51,289 bases of DNA, from positions 1-51,289 of the forward strand of contig JALSHG010000090.1 of NCBI GenBank assembly GCA_026982355.1, written 5' to 3'. The position numbers were made by a program, and so were the translations under genes. How positions within the stretch are numbered: the first letter of the stretch is position 1; every line of letters begins with the position of its first letter. Below the pieces are notes generated by a model. It saw only the letters and a list, made by a program, of their open reading frames with translations. It searched no databases and was not told the origin of the DNA. Shown one piece after another: positions 28,045 through 36,593 of the stretch. The stretch is from Thermodesulfovibrio sp. (GTDB lineage: Bacteria > Nitrospirota > Thermodesulfovibrionia > UBA6902).

Positions 28045-28374
28045 TCAGCGGATACCGAAAAGCGGCTCTTTTATTGTCTCGGCGCGGCATACCGGACACC
28101 TGCCCGGCCTTTTGAATTTTTCCCGTTTCCGGAACACGAATCCGCATCTCCTGCATTCCGCAGGCGTGATGACAAGCCTCTGCCCCCTGCTGTTGACCGT
28201 CCTGCCGATATGCCGGAGGTGTGCGTATATTTCCTTTTCAGATATTTTTACAGCAGCCGATATATATTTTATGGAGAGCGGCCTGCCGGCAATTGCGGAA
28301 ATGATCTCACGCCGGACCGTTTCATGCCTGCCGGCAGGCGGGGGCGGCTGTGCCGTTTTCTTTTTCAGGCTCAT
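28045..28374 (-). CDS. Small HTH and zinc-ribbon transcriptional regulator (COG3357-like)
   Basis: A 109-residue protein. A winged-helix-like segment at about 20-72 (REIISAIAGRPLSIKYISAA ... EIYAHLRHIG) is followed by a zinc ribbon with two Cys pairs, CRRCGF near 74-79 and CPVC near 93-96. This HTH plus zinc-ribbon layout matches predicted regulators grouped as COG3357. The protein is divergently transcribed from the acetyl-CoA synthetase gene, and a palindrome overlapping a candidate promoter lies in the 138-base gap, so it may regulate itself and that gene (inference). The ligand or metal role of the ribbon is unknown. Confidence 0.78.
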   Translation of the reverse strand: MSLKKKTAQPPPPAGRHETVRREIISAIAGRPLSIKYISAAVKISEKEIYAHLRHIGRTVNSRGQRLVITPAECRRCGFVFRKREKFKRPGRCPVCRAETIKEPLFGIR

Positions 28375-28387
28375 GTCGGTGTCGGGA

Positions 28388-28407
28388 TCACAGGGCTTGC
28401 CCTGTGA
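28388..28407. promoter_or_regulatory. Palindromic candidate operator
   Basis: Perfect 9-base arms TCACAGGGC and GCCCTGTGA separated by TT. It lies in the divergent regulator/acs intergenic region and contains the possible -35 hexamer of the acs promoter. A second palindrome, CTTAAA-A-TTTAAG, lies at 28429-28441. The two-base spacer suits a dimeric DNA-binding protein better than an RNA hairpin. Binding by the neighbouring regulator is inferred. Confidence 0.5.
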
Positions 28408-28425
28408 AATTTATTGGTGTATGAT
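28397..28425 (+). promoter_or_regulatory. Candidate sigma-70 promoter of acsA
   Basis: TTGCCC at 28397-28402 and TATGAT at 28420-28425, spacer 17 bases. The -35 box overlaps the right half of the palindrome at 28388-28407, a geometry expected for repression. Start of transcription would be about 80 bases before the acsA ATG. Confidence 0.42.
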
Positions 28426-28512
28426 TACCTTAAAATTTAAGTGGAACGTTCAATTTCAGTGAAAATGCATGTTCTCACTTTCTAAACCTAATTATAAGGA
28501 GGGTTGGACATT

Positions 28513-30495
28513 ATGTCTACAAAGGACGGCAGTTACGGCGTTTTCCCGCCGCCTGAAGAGTTCTCGGAACGCGCGCATGTCAAGAGCGAAAAAGAGTACG
28601 AGGAGTTATACCGGAGATCTGTGGAAGACCCGGATGGTTTCTGGGCGGATATGGCTGAGGATAATCTGTCATGGTTCAGGAAATGGGACAGGGTCGTTGA
28701 AAGGGACTTCGAGAAACCGCTTATCAGATGGTTTCCGGGCGGCAGACTGAATGTATCCTATAACTGCCTTGACAGGCATCTGACAACCCACAGGAAAAAC
28801 AAGGCGGCCCTTATCTGGGAGGCGGAGGACGGTGAGAACAGGATCTATACATACAAGGAGCTTCACCGGCAGGTATGCAGGTTCGCCAACCTGCTTAAGA
28901 AGTCAGGCGTTGAAAAAGGCGACAGGGTTGTTTTCTATCTGCCGATGATCCCCGAGCTGGCCGTCGGCATACTGGCGTGCACCCGCATCGGCGCCGTGCA
29001 CAGCGTGGTCTTCGGCGGATTCAGCGCATCTGCGCTGCGGGAGAGGATTAATGACTGCAGGGCGAAAATCCTTGTCACCTCGGACGGTTCGTTCAGGGCC
29101 GGGAAGGTGATACCCCTGAAAAACAATGCAGACGCGGCAATGGAGGAAAGCCCGGACATACAGCGCTGTTTCGTGTTCAGGCGCACCGGGATGGAAGTTT
29201 CCATGAAAGAGGGCAGGGATTTCTTCGCCGAAGACGAACTCGCCGGGGAGGATATATCATCATGGTGCGAGCCCGAGCAGATGGACTCCGAAGATCCCAT
29301 GTTCATTCTCTACACGAGCGGCAGCACGGGAAAACCCAAGGGTTTGCTCCATACAACCGCCGGATACCTGCTCTATGCGGCAACTACATTCAAATACATC
29401 TTTGACTATCACGAGGAGGATACTTACTGGTGCACCGCCGACATAGGCTGGATAACAGGTCATTCCTACATCGTTTACGGGCCGTTGTGCTGCGGAGCGA
29501 CAAGCATAATGTTTGAAGGGGTGCCGTCATACCCCGCACCCGACAGGTTCTGGGAGATAGTGGAAAAGTACGGCGTGAATATCTTTTACACCGCCCCCAC
29601 CGTTATAAGGGCGCTTGCCAAGGAAGGCGAGGAGTGGACCAGGAAGAGGGATCTCGGCAGCCTCAGGCTGCTCGGCTCTGTCGGTGAACCCATAAATCCC
29701 GAGGCATGGCTGTGGTACTACAAAAACATAGGCCGGGAGAGATGCCCTATAGTGGATACATGGTGGCAGACGGAGACAGGGGGGATTCTCATTTCATCGC
29801 TTCCGGGCGCTGTGCCGATGAAGCCCGGTCACGCAGGCAGGCCGTTTTTCGGGGTGGAGCCCGCGATACTCAAGGCCGACGGCACCGCGGCCGGCACAGG
29901 CGAAGAGGGCTCGCTGGTGATCAGGAATGCATGGCCCGGCATAGCGCGGTCCATTTACGGCAATCCGGAGCGATACAGGGAGACCTATTTTTCCCAGTTC
30001 AGGGGTTATTATTTCAGCGGGGACGGGGCAAAGGTCGACGGGGACGGGGATTATCTCCTTCTCGGCCGCATAGACGACGTGATTAATGTATCGGGACACA
30101 GGCTCGGCACGGCGGAGATCGAGAGCGCCCTCGTCGCGCATCCGGCGGTGTCGGAGGCGGCTGTCGTGGGCTTCCCGCACGAGGTGAAAGGTCAGGGCAT
30201 ATATTCCTTTGTCATCCTTAACAGCGGTTTCAACGGAGGCCCGGAACTGGAGAAAGAGCTCGTTGCGCAGATCAGGAAGGATATAGGGCCCATAGCGAAA
30301 CCCGATGCGATTCAGTTTGTGGACGGGCTCCCCAAGACACGCAGCGGAAAGATAATGAGGAGGATACTGAGAAAGATAATCGAGGGCAAAGAAAACGAGA
30401 TAGGCGACACATCCACGCTCGCCGATCCTTCTGTTGTGGAGAGGCTGATAGAGGGAAGAAAAAACATCGGTGGGTTGTTGACCGTCTCAAAATAA
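28513..30495 (+). CDS. acsA: Acetyl-CoA synthetase (AMP-forming)
   Basis: A 660-residue adenylate-forming enzyme that activates acetate to acetyl-CoA through acetyl-AMP. Motif A3 [11 protein letters not shown] lies near residue 268, WWQTETGG near 417 and [20 protein letters not shown] near 517, and the C-terminal [11 protein letters not shown] near 610 holds the lysine acetylated in regulated homologues. The length is that of true Acs, not of longer-chain acyl-CoA ligases. The ATG at 28513 has AAGGAGG ten bases upstream; a TTG nine bases earlier is too close to it. It is divergent from a small HTH/zinc-ribbon regulator gene. Together with the 2-oxoacid oxidoreductase it could channel acetate carbon into central metabolism (inference). 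Confidence 0.95.
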   Translation: MSTKDGSYGVFPPPEEFSERAHVKSEKEYEELYRRSVEDPDGFWADMAEDNLSWFRKWDRVVERDFEKPLIRWFPGGRLNVSYNCLDRHLTTHRKNKAALIWEAEDGENRIYTYKELHRQVCRFANLLKKSGVEKGDRVVFYLPMIPELAVGILACTRIGAVHSVVFGGFSASALRERINDCRAKILVTSDGSFRAGKVIPLKNNADAAMEESPDIQRCFVFRRTGMEVSMKEGRDFFAEDELAGEDISSWCEPEQMDSEDPMFILYTSGSTGKPKGLLHTTAGYLLYAATTFKYIFDYHEEDTYWCTADIGWITGHSYIVYGPLCCGATSIMFEGVPSYPAPDRFWEIVEKYGVNIFYTAPTVIRALAKEGEEWTRKRDLGSLRLLGSVGEPINPEAWLWYYKNIGRERCPIVDTWWQTETGGILISSLPGAVPMKPGHAGRPFFGVEPAILKADGTAAGTGEEGSLVIRNAWPGIARSIYGNPERYRETYFSQFRGYYFSGDGAKVDGDGDYLLLGRIDDVINVSGHRLGTAEIESALVAHPAVSEAAVVGFPHEVKGQGIYSFVILNSGFNGGPELEKELVAQIRKDIGPIAKPDAIQFVDGLPKTRSGKIMRRILRKIIEGKENEIGDTSTLADPSVVERLIEGRKNIGGLLTVSK

Positions 30496-30659
30496 TATTG
30501 GCATATCTTCTTTTTTATGTCATGGTGGCATGAAAAGAGCCGCGCGGCGGCTTGACCACAGGGGATTGACGGATATCCGGAAGCGCGCCGGTACAGAATT
30601 GCATAAACAGGCGGAAGAGCCTGCTGGCGGCGGAGTCAACTGCTTTAAGAGACGGTTAA

Positions 30660-30735
30660 CCTTGCAGTGGCATAAAATACCGCCTGCGGGCAGGGGAGTC
30701 CGGAGGAAAAGCGTGTCCTTTTATGCAATATGGAA
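30660..30735 (+). repeat. Family A element, A11, overlapping the cas6 stop
   Basis: It starts CCTTGCAGTGGCATAAAATA at 30660, contains GGGCAGGGGAGTCCGGAGG, and ends in a degenerate TTATGCAATATGG. The left flank is TTAA. The right end provides the last codons and TAA stop of the cas6 reading frame (30721 onward on the minus strand). The preceding stretch 30590-30635 holds another decayed piece (TTGCATAAACAGGCGG). Otherwise the 225-base gap after acsA is featureless. Confidence 0.7.
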
Positions 30736-31689
30736 TTTCCCCAGCCCGAAAGCAGTGCCCTTGCCTATGTGCAGAATCTCACCGGCGCGGATTAAGTCCG
30801 TAAACGGGCTGATATCGCCTTCAAATGTTATCTCACCGACAAACCCGCCCATGTTCATCTTTGTCTCCTGCCTCGACGAATACCTCCGCCAGTCATGCCA
30901 CCTGAGATTTTTGTCTTTCACTCTTATATCTTTCGCCTGTTCGATAATCCCCCTGAAATCCCATGCCGAAGGGTCTCCGCCGCAGTGGAAATAGCAGATA
31001 AGGGAAAGCCTGCGCAGGAGATTCCTTATCAGAATGTGAAATTCGGGGTCTGATACGAGATGTTTGTTGTAGATTATCCGTGCCGGCGTGACAAAATTCA
31101 GAGTTAAAGTTCCGGAGGCCGGAGAATCCGGATTCAGGATTCCGGATTCAAGATTCAGAACCGAAGGCCTGAACGATTTGAGGGTCCTGTCATCGTCCGA
31201 ATAAATTATTCTTCCGTTGTCCTCATCCCTTTCTCCTGCCCCTGAACTCGTAACCTTTTTCAACTCGTATTTCCCCCTCCCCCTGCCGATCCCGGTCCTG
31301 CCGAGTTCATCGAATGTATAAATGAAGTAAGGCAGGTAATCAACGGCCCTCCCCACCAGTGTGAGGCCGAATATCAGCTCGTCTTCAGGGCCGTAGCCGC
31401 GCCTTGTCCCGGACGGCGGCTCGATTATGAAAGGATGCGGGGCGGATGTGTATTTCCGCATTATCCTCGTATCCGGCGGGGGAGGGGTTTCAAAGACATA
31501 GGAGTAAATGCACCTGTCTTTCAGGAGGCACCCGCTGCATTCCCTGCTCTTCAGCGCGCATACGATTCTCCTGAAGGCATTGCCGAATCCGCCCCTCAGG
31601 GTGGAACCTTTGTATGCCGGAAGTATGAGCGGCTCTTCCGGCCTGATGTGAAAATTGAATTTTCCGAATGGAAGCTCAATACCGGACAT
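30721..31689 (-). CDS. cas6: Orphan Cas6-like CRISPR RNA endoribonuclease (RAMP fold)
   Basis: A 322-residue RAMP protein resembling the Cas6 group annotated as pre-crRNA processing endoribonuclease. The N-terminal half has the opening GSTLRGGFGNAFRR near residues 28-41, a four-cysteine cluster CSGCLLKDRC near 52-61, and IGRGRGKYEL near 135-144. The C-terminus carries the glycine-rich loop GKGTAFGLGKFHI that defines the RAMP fold. Cas6 cuts repeat RNA to release crRNAs; the catalytic residues are variable and cannot be assigned. No other cas gene and no CRISPR array is visible in the window, so it either serves a locus elsewhere or has another RNA target. The final residues HIA and the stop codon come from the edge of a family A repeat. 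Confidence 0.82.
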   Translation of the reverse strand: MSGIELPFGKFNFHIRPEEPLILPAYKGSTLRGGFGNAFRRIVCALKSRECSGCLLKDRCIYSYVFETPPPPDTRIMRKYTSAPHPFIIEPPSGTRRGYGPEDELIFGLTLVGRAVDYLPYFIYTFDELGRTGIGRGRGKYELKKVTSSGAGERDEDNGRIIYSDDDRTLKSFRPSVLNLESGILNPDSPASGTLTLNFVTPARIIYNKHLVSDPEFHILIRNLLRRLSLICYFHCGGDPSAWDFRGIIEQAKDIRVKDKNLRWHDWRRYSSRQETKMNMGGFVGEITFEGDISPFTDLIRAGEILHIGKGTAFGLGKFHIA

Positions 31690-31803
31690 CTTTCCGTCCC
31701 CCGGGCCGCTGAAAAGCCGCCGTGTGAAAAATCCACAAGGGTGTCCCTGAAACCGGGATGGGATCGGCCCTCTCCGCCGCTGCGCCTTACAGATATGTTC
31801 CGT

Positions 31804-33207
31804 CTACTGCTTGGCTCTGTGGACGTTGAAGTCGATGGACTTCTTTTTCAGTTTCTCGATAAGGGTCGTCCTGTTGAGCCCCAGGAGCCCCGCTGCCTTG
31901 CTCTTTATGCCCTTTGAGAGTTCAAGGGCCTGGACGATCATGTTGTTTTCGATTTCGTCGAGCATGGTGTTCAGGTCGATTCCCTCGGCTGACAGTCTCT
32001 CGCCTTTCAGCGGGAAGTGCCCGGGAATCATACGGCTCTTCTTATGAAAGCGTTCGGGAAGGTCTTCATAGGTAACGACGTCCCCGTCACTCAGTATGAT
32101 CAGCCTCTCTATAAGATTCTCCAGTTCACGCACATTGCCCGGCCACCTGTAGTTCATCAGGCATTCCATGGCCTCCGGTGATATCTTCGGAGACCTCTTC
32201 TGCTTTTTCTTTGAAATCTCGCTGATAAAGTGCTCCACGAGCAGGGGAATGTCTTCCTTCATCTTCCTGAGGGGCGGAAGGTGCAGCGGGATTACGTTCA
32301 GCCTGTAGTAAAGGTCTTCCCTGAATGTCCCCTCTTCCACCGCCTTTTCGAGGTCCCGGTTTGTAGCGGCTATTATCCTGACATCGACCTTTATGGTCTT
32401 TATGCCACCTACCCTTTCAAACTCGCGTTCCTGGAGCACTCTGAGCAGTTTTACCTGGAGCGAAGGCGCAAGCTCGCCTATCTCGTCCAGAAACAGGGTG
32501 CCGTTGTTTGCAAGTTCGAAACGGCCTATTCTTGTGGTTACGGCGCCAGTGAAAGCGCCTTTTTCATGTCCGAAGAGCTCGGATTCGAGAATATCCTTGG
32601 GAATGGCGGCGCAATTCAGCGGGACAAAGGGCTTCCGCGCCCTTGAGCTGTTGTAGTGTATCGTCTTGGCCACAAGCTCCTTGCCGGTGCCGCTCTCGCC
32701 GGTAATGAGCAGTGTGCTGTCCGTATCCGCTATTTTCTCTATGAATTTGATGACGTTCTGTATCTCGACGGAATTGCCTATGATTTTCCTGGAACTGAAC
32801 TTCCTCTTCAGCTCTCTCTTCAGCCTGATGTTCTCTTCCTGGAGTCTGGAGACGTCAAGCGCCCTTTTTACGGCGATGTAGAATTCCTCAAGGTTGAAGG
32901 GTTTCGTGATGTAATCAAATGCCCCCAGTTTCATTGCCTCCACCGCGGTCTGCACAGTGGCATGCGCGGTGATAACCACCGAGGGGACGTCCATTTTTTC
33001 AGCGGCCGCTTCCCTAAGGACATCAAGGCCGCTCATGCCGGGCATCATGAGATCAAGGAGGAAAATATCGAATCTGTCTCCTTTCAGAAGCGACAGGCCG
33101 GTCCTGCCGTCAGGCGCCGTTACGACCTCCAGGCCCTTGCTTTCAAGGAAATCCTTTAAGAGTTCCCTGATGGATTCTTCGTCGTCTATGACCAGCACTC
33201 GCTGCAT
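31804..33207 (-). CDS. Sigma-54-dependent response regulator (second, orphan)
   Basis: A 467-residue NtrC-class activator. Receiver domain about 3-115 with Asp52 (LLDLMMPG) and Lys102 (YITKPF). AAA+ domain about 135-375 with Walker A GESGTGKE at 170-177, GAFTGA near 217-222 and FLDEIGE near 240. The C-terminal Fis-type HTH ends in KAAGLLGLNRTTLIEKLKKK. The ATG at 33207 is chosen because it opens the receiver fold; six upstream residues are possible. No kinase gene is adjacent: the neighbours are cas6 downstream and, across a family A element, a diguanylate cyclase unit upstream. The regulon is unknown. Confidence 0.92.
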   Translation of the reverse strand: MQRVLVIDDEESIRELLKDFLESKGLEVVTAPDGRTGLSLLKGDRFDIFLLDLMMPGMSGLDVLREAAAEKMDVPSVVITAHATVQTAVEAMKLGAFDYITKPFNLEEFYIAVKRALDVSRLQEENIRLKRELKRKFSSRKIIGNSVEIQNVIKFIEKIADTDSTLLITGESGTGKELVAKTIHYNSSRARKPFVPLNCAAIPKDILESELFGHEKGAFTGAVTTRIGRFELANNGTLFLDEIGELAPSLQVKLLRVLQEREFERVGGIKTIKVDVRIIAATNRDLEKAVEEGTFREDLYYRLNVIPLHLPPLRKMKEDIPLLVEHFISEISKKKQKRSPKISPEAMECLMNYRWPGNVRELENLIERLIILSDGDVVTYEDLPERFHKKSRMIPGHFPLKGERLSAEGIDLNTMLDEIENNMIVQALELSKGIKSKAAGLLGLNRTTLIEKLKKKSIDFNVHRAKQ

Positions 33208-33268
33208 GACTTTATATTGCCACATTATTACGGCAACGTCAACAGTTTGACGAAAACGGTTGTATTAT

Positions 33269-33357
33269 CCTTACAGCGGCATAAAAACACCTCCCCGGCG
33301 CAGGGGATTCCGGAGGTTTTACGGCGGACTCTACTGCCGGCTTATGCAACGTTAAGG
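33269..33357 (+). repeat. Family A short element, A12
   Basis: An 89-bp element beginning CCTTACAGCGGCATAAAAAC and ending GGCTTATGCAACGTTAAGG, with the GCAGGGGATTCCGGAGG and GGCGGACTCTACTGCCGG arms facing each other. The left flank is TTAT, the right flank GCGC, so no duplication remains. It separates the sigma-54 regulator from the diguanylate cyclase. Confidence 0.78.
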
Positions 33358-33398
33358 GCGCCTTGCAGGATGGTCTTATGTGGAGGGGACCGAAGCGG

Positions 33399-34301
33399 TC
33401 AAATCATGGCCTCAACCCTGTTGCGCCCTTTCCTTTTTGCCCGGTAAAGCGCCTCGTCAACCTTTTTAAGCAGGGTCTCGGGGGAGCTGATATTCGGCCT
33501 TATCTCGGCGACTCCGAGGCTGATGGTGACCTTGATATTATTGCCGTCGAAGTTGTTGTCATGCTCCATCACGGATTTCCTGAACCTCTCCGCAACACCG
33601 AGGGCCGGTTCAAGCGCGGTCTCGGGCAGGAGGCAGCAGAATTCCTCCCCGCCGTAGCGGATCAGGAAGTCCACGTTTCTGATCTGCGAGGCGATCATGG
33701 AGCTTACGGATTTCAGAATGAAATCGCCGCACTGGTGGCCGTACTTGTCATTGACCTTTTTGAAAAAGTCTATATCGAACATGATGATGCTCAGGGGTCT
33801 TGAGTATCTCTTGTGTCTCTTGAATTCCTCCCTGAGTTTGCTCTCCAGGAACCTCCGGTTGTAAATCCCGGTAAGGCTGTCCCTCATGTTCATCTCAACG
33901 AGTTTCTGCTCGTATGTTGCGGCTTCCGTTACATCCTGGACATAAATAAAGAGATATTTGACCTCGTTGTTTTCATCCCTCAGCGGCCCCATGGCGCAGC
34001 TCTGCTGCATGTATTCAAACCTCGTATCAAAACATCCCGTTGTCTTGAAAGGGAACAGGCACCTGTGCAGCTTCTGCGAGAAAAAGCAGAAATTCCCGAA
34101 CGTAAAAACGGACTTGCAGCTCCGCAGGAATTTGCGGGTCTTCAGATTCGGGAAAAAATCGAAGATATGGGAACCGACGATTTCAGCGGCGGGGATGCCG
34201 CTGTTCATTTCCATCCAGCGGTTCCACTTGCAGACCTTCAGGTCCCTGTCGAGTATGACAAGGCCGATGTTGATTGCATCAAATATCTGGGCGAAAATCA
34301 T
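33399..34301 (-). CDS. PAS-GGDEF diguanylate cyclase
   Basis: A 300-residue protein. A PAS-like domain at about 1-130 contains several cysteines (CFFSQKLHRC region). The GGDEF domain at about 140-298 has active-site RYGGEEF near residue 219. The GGEEF variant is a catalytically competent form that makes cyclic di-GMP from two GTP. No RxxD inhibitory site is evident just before the motif (DFLIRYGG). There is no membrane segment. The gene overlaps the CheC gene by four bases (34298-34301) and is third in a cheY-cheC-cyclase unit, so its activity may be tied to the phosphorylation state of that CheY. Confidence 0.9.
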   Translation of the reverse strand: MIFAQIFDAINIGLVILDRDLKVCKWNRWMEMNSGIPAAEIVGSHIFDFFPNLKTRKFLRSCKSVFTFGNFCFFSQKLHRCLFPFKTTGCFDTRFEYMQQSCAMGPLRDENNEVKYLFIYVQDVTEAATYEQKLVEMNMRDSLTGIYNRRFLESKLREEFKRHKRYSRPLSIIMFDIDFFKKVNDKYGHQCGDFILKSVSSMIASQIRNVDFLIRYGGEEFCCLLPETALEPALGVAERFRKSVMEHDNNFDGNNIKVTISLGVAEIRPNISSPETLLKKVDEALYRAKRKGRNRVEAMI

Positions 34302-34942
34302 TCATATCGCTCTATAAATTTCCGTAATGCCTCTTTCAGCCACTGTATCGATTCGTGGCTGGTAACCAGGAATACAAATCCGCTGATAGACCCCCTGTCA
34401 AAGCTGAAAACGGTCTTCAGCACAATTGCGGAGTCATCCGCGGCGAGCTGGCTGTCGGGGATGGTGTCGCATGGATGGTTTTCAATTATAATCCGCGGCG
34501 GCGAATAGGTTACACTGTCCCTGAGCAGTTCTGACAGTTTCCCGATGCATGCCCCGATCATGATATTGCCGACTTCCATAAGTGTTTCCCTTCCGAGCGT
34601 CTCCGCGGGGTCTGCATCAGGGTGCATATTTTCTTCCAGGCCGAACAGGGCAATCAGTTCCTTGCCCGCGTGGGAAGGGAACACCATAAGGGCGTTCCCC
34701 CTGAACTTTCCGAGGAATTTCTGCTCAATAATGCTTATGTTGCAGATATCCCTGATCTCGTCCCTGATATAACCGGGGAGTTCCGGAGCCTGCAGTATCT
34801 TGACAAACGGAACGCTCAGTATCACATGGATATCGATAACATCCGCCAGGTCGGACGCCGCCTGCCCGAAAGCGATGTTCATTATCTCCTGCAGTATGTC
34901 TACTTCTTCATCCGTCAATATTTTTTCTTTTTTTACATCCAT
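34298..34942 (-). CDS. CheC-type CheY-P phosphatase
   Basis: A 214-residue protein of the CheC/CheX/FliY phosphatase group. Two copies of the E-x-x-N active-site helix are visible: LQEIMNIAFGQAASDL near residues 17-32 and LMEVGNIMIGACIGKLSELL near 125-144. Two active helices indicate a CheC-like rather than CheX-like enzyme. It removes phosphate from CheY. It starts on the last base of the cheY stop codon and overlaps the cyclase gene, so the three are one translationally coupled unit. No CheA, CheW or receptor gene is nearby. Confidence 0.85.
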   Translation of the reverse strand: MDVKKEKILTDEEVDILQEIMNIAFGQAASDLADVIDIHVILSVPFVKILQAPELPGYIRDEIRDICNISIIEQKFLGKFRGNALMVFPSHAGKELIALFGLEENMHPDADPAETLGRETLMEVGNIMIGACIGKLSELLRDSVTYSPPRIIIENHPCDTIPDSQLAADDSAIVLKTVFSFDRGSISGFVFLVTSHESIQWLKEALRKFIERYE

Positions 34943-35331
34943 CAGCTGAATTTCCGTAATGTATCTTCGGCCTTCAACAGGGCGTCCTCGACTTCCTCTT
35001 TCCTGAGTATCTTCTTCAGTACCATGTGCGCGCCGAGTTTCATAACCTTTGTAACAGCCTTCACCTGAATGTCGGCGGTGACCACGATGATCACGGCCTT
35101 GGGGTCGATCCTGATAATCTCCTCAATGGCTTCATATCCGTTCATCACCGGCATGGTCAGATCCATGAATGTCACGTCAGGCCTGGTCTCCCTGAATTTC
35201 TCAACAGCCTCCCTGCCGTCTCCCGCTTCATAAAACTCATATCCCCGGTCGCGGGGTATGCAGCTCTTCAGCATCTTTCGTGCGATGGGCGAGTCATCCA
35301 CTATTAATATCTTTCTGATCATCTTCTGCAT
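34942..35331 (-). CDS. Single-domain response regulator (CheY-like)
   Basis: A 129-residue stand-alone receiver. Acidic pocket IVDDSP near residues 10-15, phosphoacceptor Asp in FMDLTMPVMNG near 56, and the switch threonine in VVTAD near 84 are intact. The usual Lys-Pro after strand 5 reads VLKKILRK, so the lysine is kept but the following proline is replaced. It has no output domain, so it must act by protein contact, most likely controlled by the CheC encoded downstream. The upstream region 35332-35500 to rlmN is a divergent gap with no recognised repeat. Confidence 0.9.
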   Translation of the reverse strand: MQKMIRKILIVDDSPIARKMLKSCIPRDRGYEFYEAGDGREAVEKFRETRPDVTFMDLTMPVMNGYEAIEEIIRIDPKAVIIVVTADIQVKAVTKVMKLGAHMVLKKILRKEEVEDALLKAEDTLRKFS

Positions 35332-35534
35332 TTACTTAATTATCTCCTTTTCAAAAAATACTGCGCTGAGATAATATAAAATATGGATTATCATTCAACT
35401 GCTTTATTAGTTCCATCCCCCGTCCGGGACTGCGAATAAAAAATAAAGCGCCCGGAATTCCGCCCCGCCGGCAGGGCGGAAGATTATCACACCGCTTCCC
35501 GGATATGATAAATTCAGTTATTGTATCGGCACAT

Positions 35535-36593
35535 ATGAAGATAAACTTTAAACAGACACCGGAAAAAGAGATACACCGGCTCGTGGAGGAACTCGGCGAG
35601 AGGCCGTACAGGGCGCGGCAGATTATTGACTGGATATACGGAAAACTCGCTGTTTCCATCGACGACATGACCGACCTGTCAAAGGACTTCCGCCGCCGCC
35701 TGAAAGAAAGGGCTTTTATAAGCAACCCGGATGTACTGAAGATCCGGGAATCGGGAGACGGCACCGTGAAGTTTCTCTTCGGCCTGGAGGACGGGGAGGC
35801 CATAGAGAGCGTCCTCATACCAAACGGCAGGGGCAAATTCACCCTGTGCATCTCCTCGCAGGCAGGGTGCGCGCTGGGATGCGTGTTCTGCATGACAGGG
35901 AGGCAGGGGTTAAGGAGGAACCTCAGGGCGTACGAGATCATCGACCAGGTTATAGCGGCCAAGCGGCATCTCCGCAGCCTGTCACCTGATGCCGCCCCTT
36001 CCATCGCAAATATCGTGTTCATGGGCATGGGGGAACCCCTGAAAAATTTTGACGAGGTGGTCAGTGCCCTCAGGACGCTCACGGACCTCATGGGGTTTTC
36101 AAGGAGAAAGATCACCGTCTCAACGGCAGGCATCATTCCCCGTATCGCAGAGCTTGCGGAGAGGGCGCCGCGCGTAAACCTCGCGGTGTCGCTGAATGCA
36201 ACAACCGAAAGCACAAGGAACCGGCTCATGCCGGTAAACAGGAAATATCCCCTGAAGGAGCTCCTTGCGGCGTGCCGCGAGTTCCCGCTGCCCCCGAACA
36301 GGCGCATAACGTTTGAATACGTGCTGCTGGACAAGATCAATGATTCGGCGGAGGACGCTGCAAGGCTTGTCCGCCTGCTGAAAGGCATAAGGTCGAAGGT
36401 GAATCTCATACCATTCAATCCGCCGGGGGAAACGGCCGCGGAACGGTTTCCTGAACCGGCAAGGCCGGACGAAGCCCGCATACTGGAGTTCCGGAGAATA
36501 CTGCACCGGGCGAAGATAGTGGCAACCGTCAGGAGGAGCAGGGGCGCCGATATTTCAGCGGCCTGCGGGCAGCTCAGGGCAGACCGCCGCTGA
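35535..36593 (+). CDS. rlmN: Dual-specificity 23S rRNA/tRNA adenine-C2 methyltransferase RlmN
   Basis: A 352-residue radical SAM methyltransferase that methylates A2503 of 23S rRNA and A37 of some tRNAs. The radical SAM cluster motif CALGCVFC lies near residues 113-120, MGMGEPLKNFDEV near 159-171 is typical, and the methyl-carrying cysteine near the C-terminus is in AACGQL. The N-terminal helical RNA-binding domain is present (GERPYRARQIIDWIYGK). The ATG at 35535 fits family alignment best; the ATG at 35505 would add ten residues. Neither has a Shine-Dalgarno. It overlaps the convergent flavoprotein gene by 20 bases. Confidence 0.95.
   Translation: MKINFKQTPEKEIHRLVEELGERPYRARQIIDWIYGKLAVSIDDMTDLSKDFRRRLKERAFISNPDVLKIRESGDGTVKFLFGLEDGEAIESVLIPNGRGKFTLCISSQAGCALGCVFCMTGRQGLRRNLRAYEIIDQVIAAKRHLRSLSPDAAPSIANIVFMGMGEPLKNFDEVVSALRTLTDLMGFSRRKITVSTAGIIPRIAELAERAPRVNLAVSLNATTESTRNRLMPVNRKYPLKELLAACREFPLPPNRRITFEYVLLDKINDSAEDAARLVRLLKGIRSKVNLIPFNPPGETAAERFPEPARPDEARILEFRRILHRAKIVATVRRSRGADISAACGQLRADRR

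Noticed and set aside
27926-28462. Plus-strand frame of 178 residues
   Set aside because: It is antisense to the HTH/zinc-ribbon gene, which has clear domain features on the minus strand, and has no recognisable domain.
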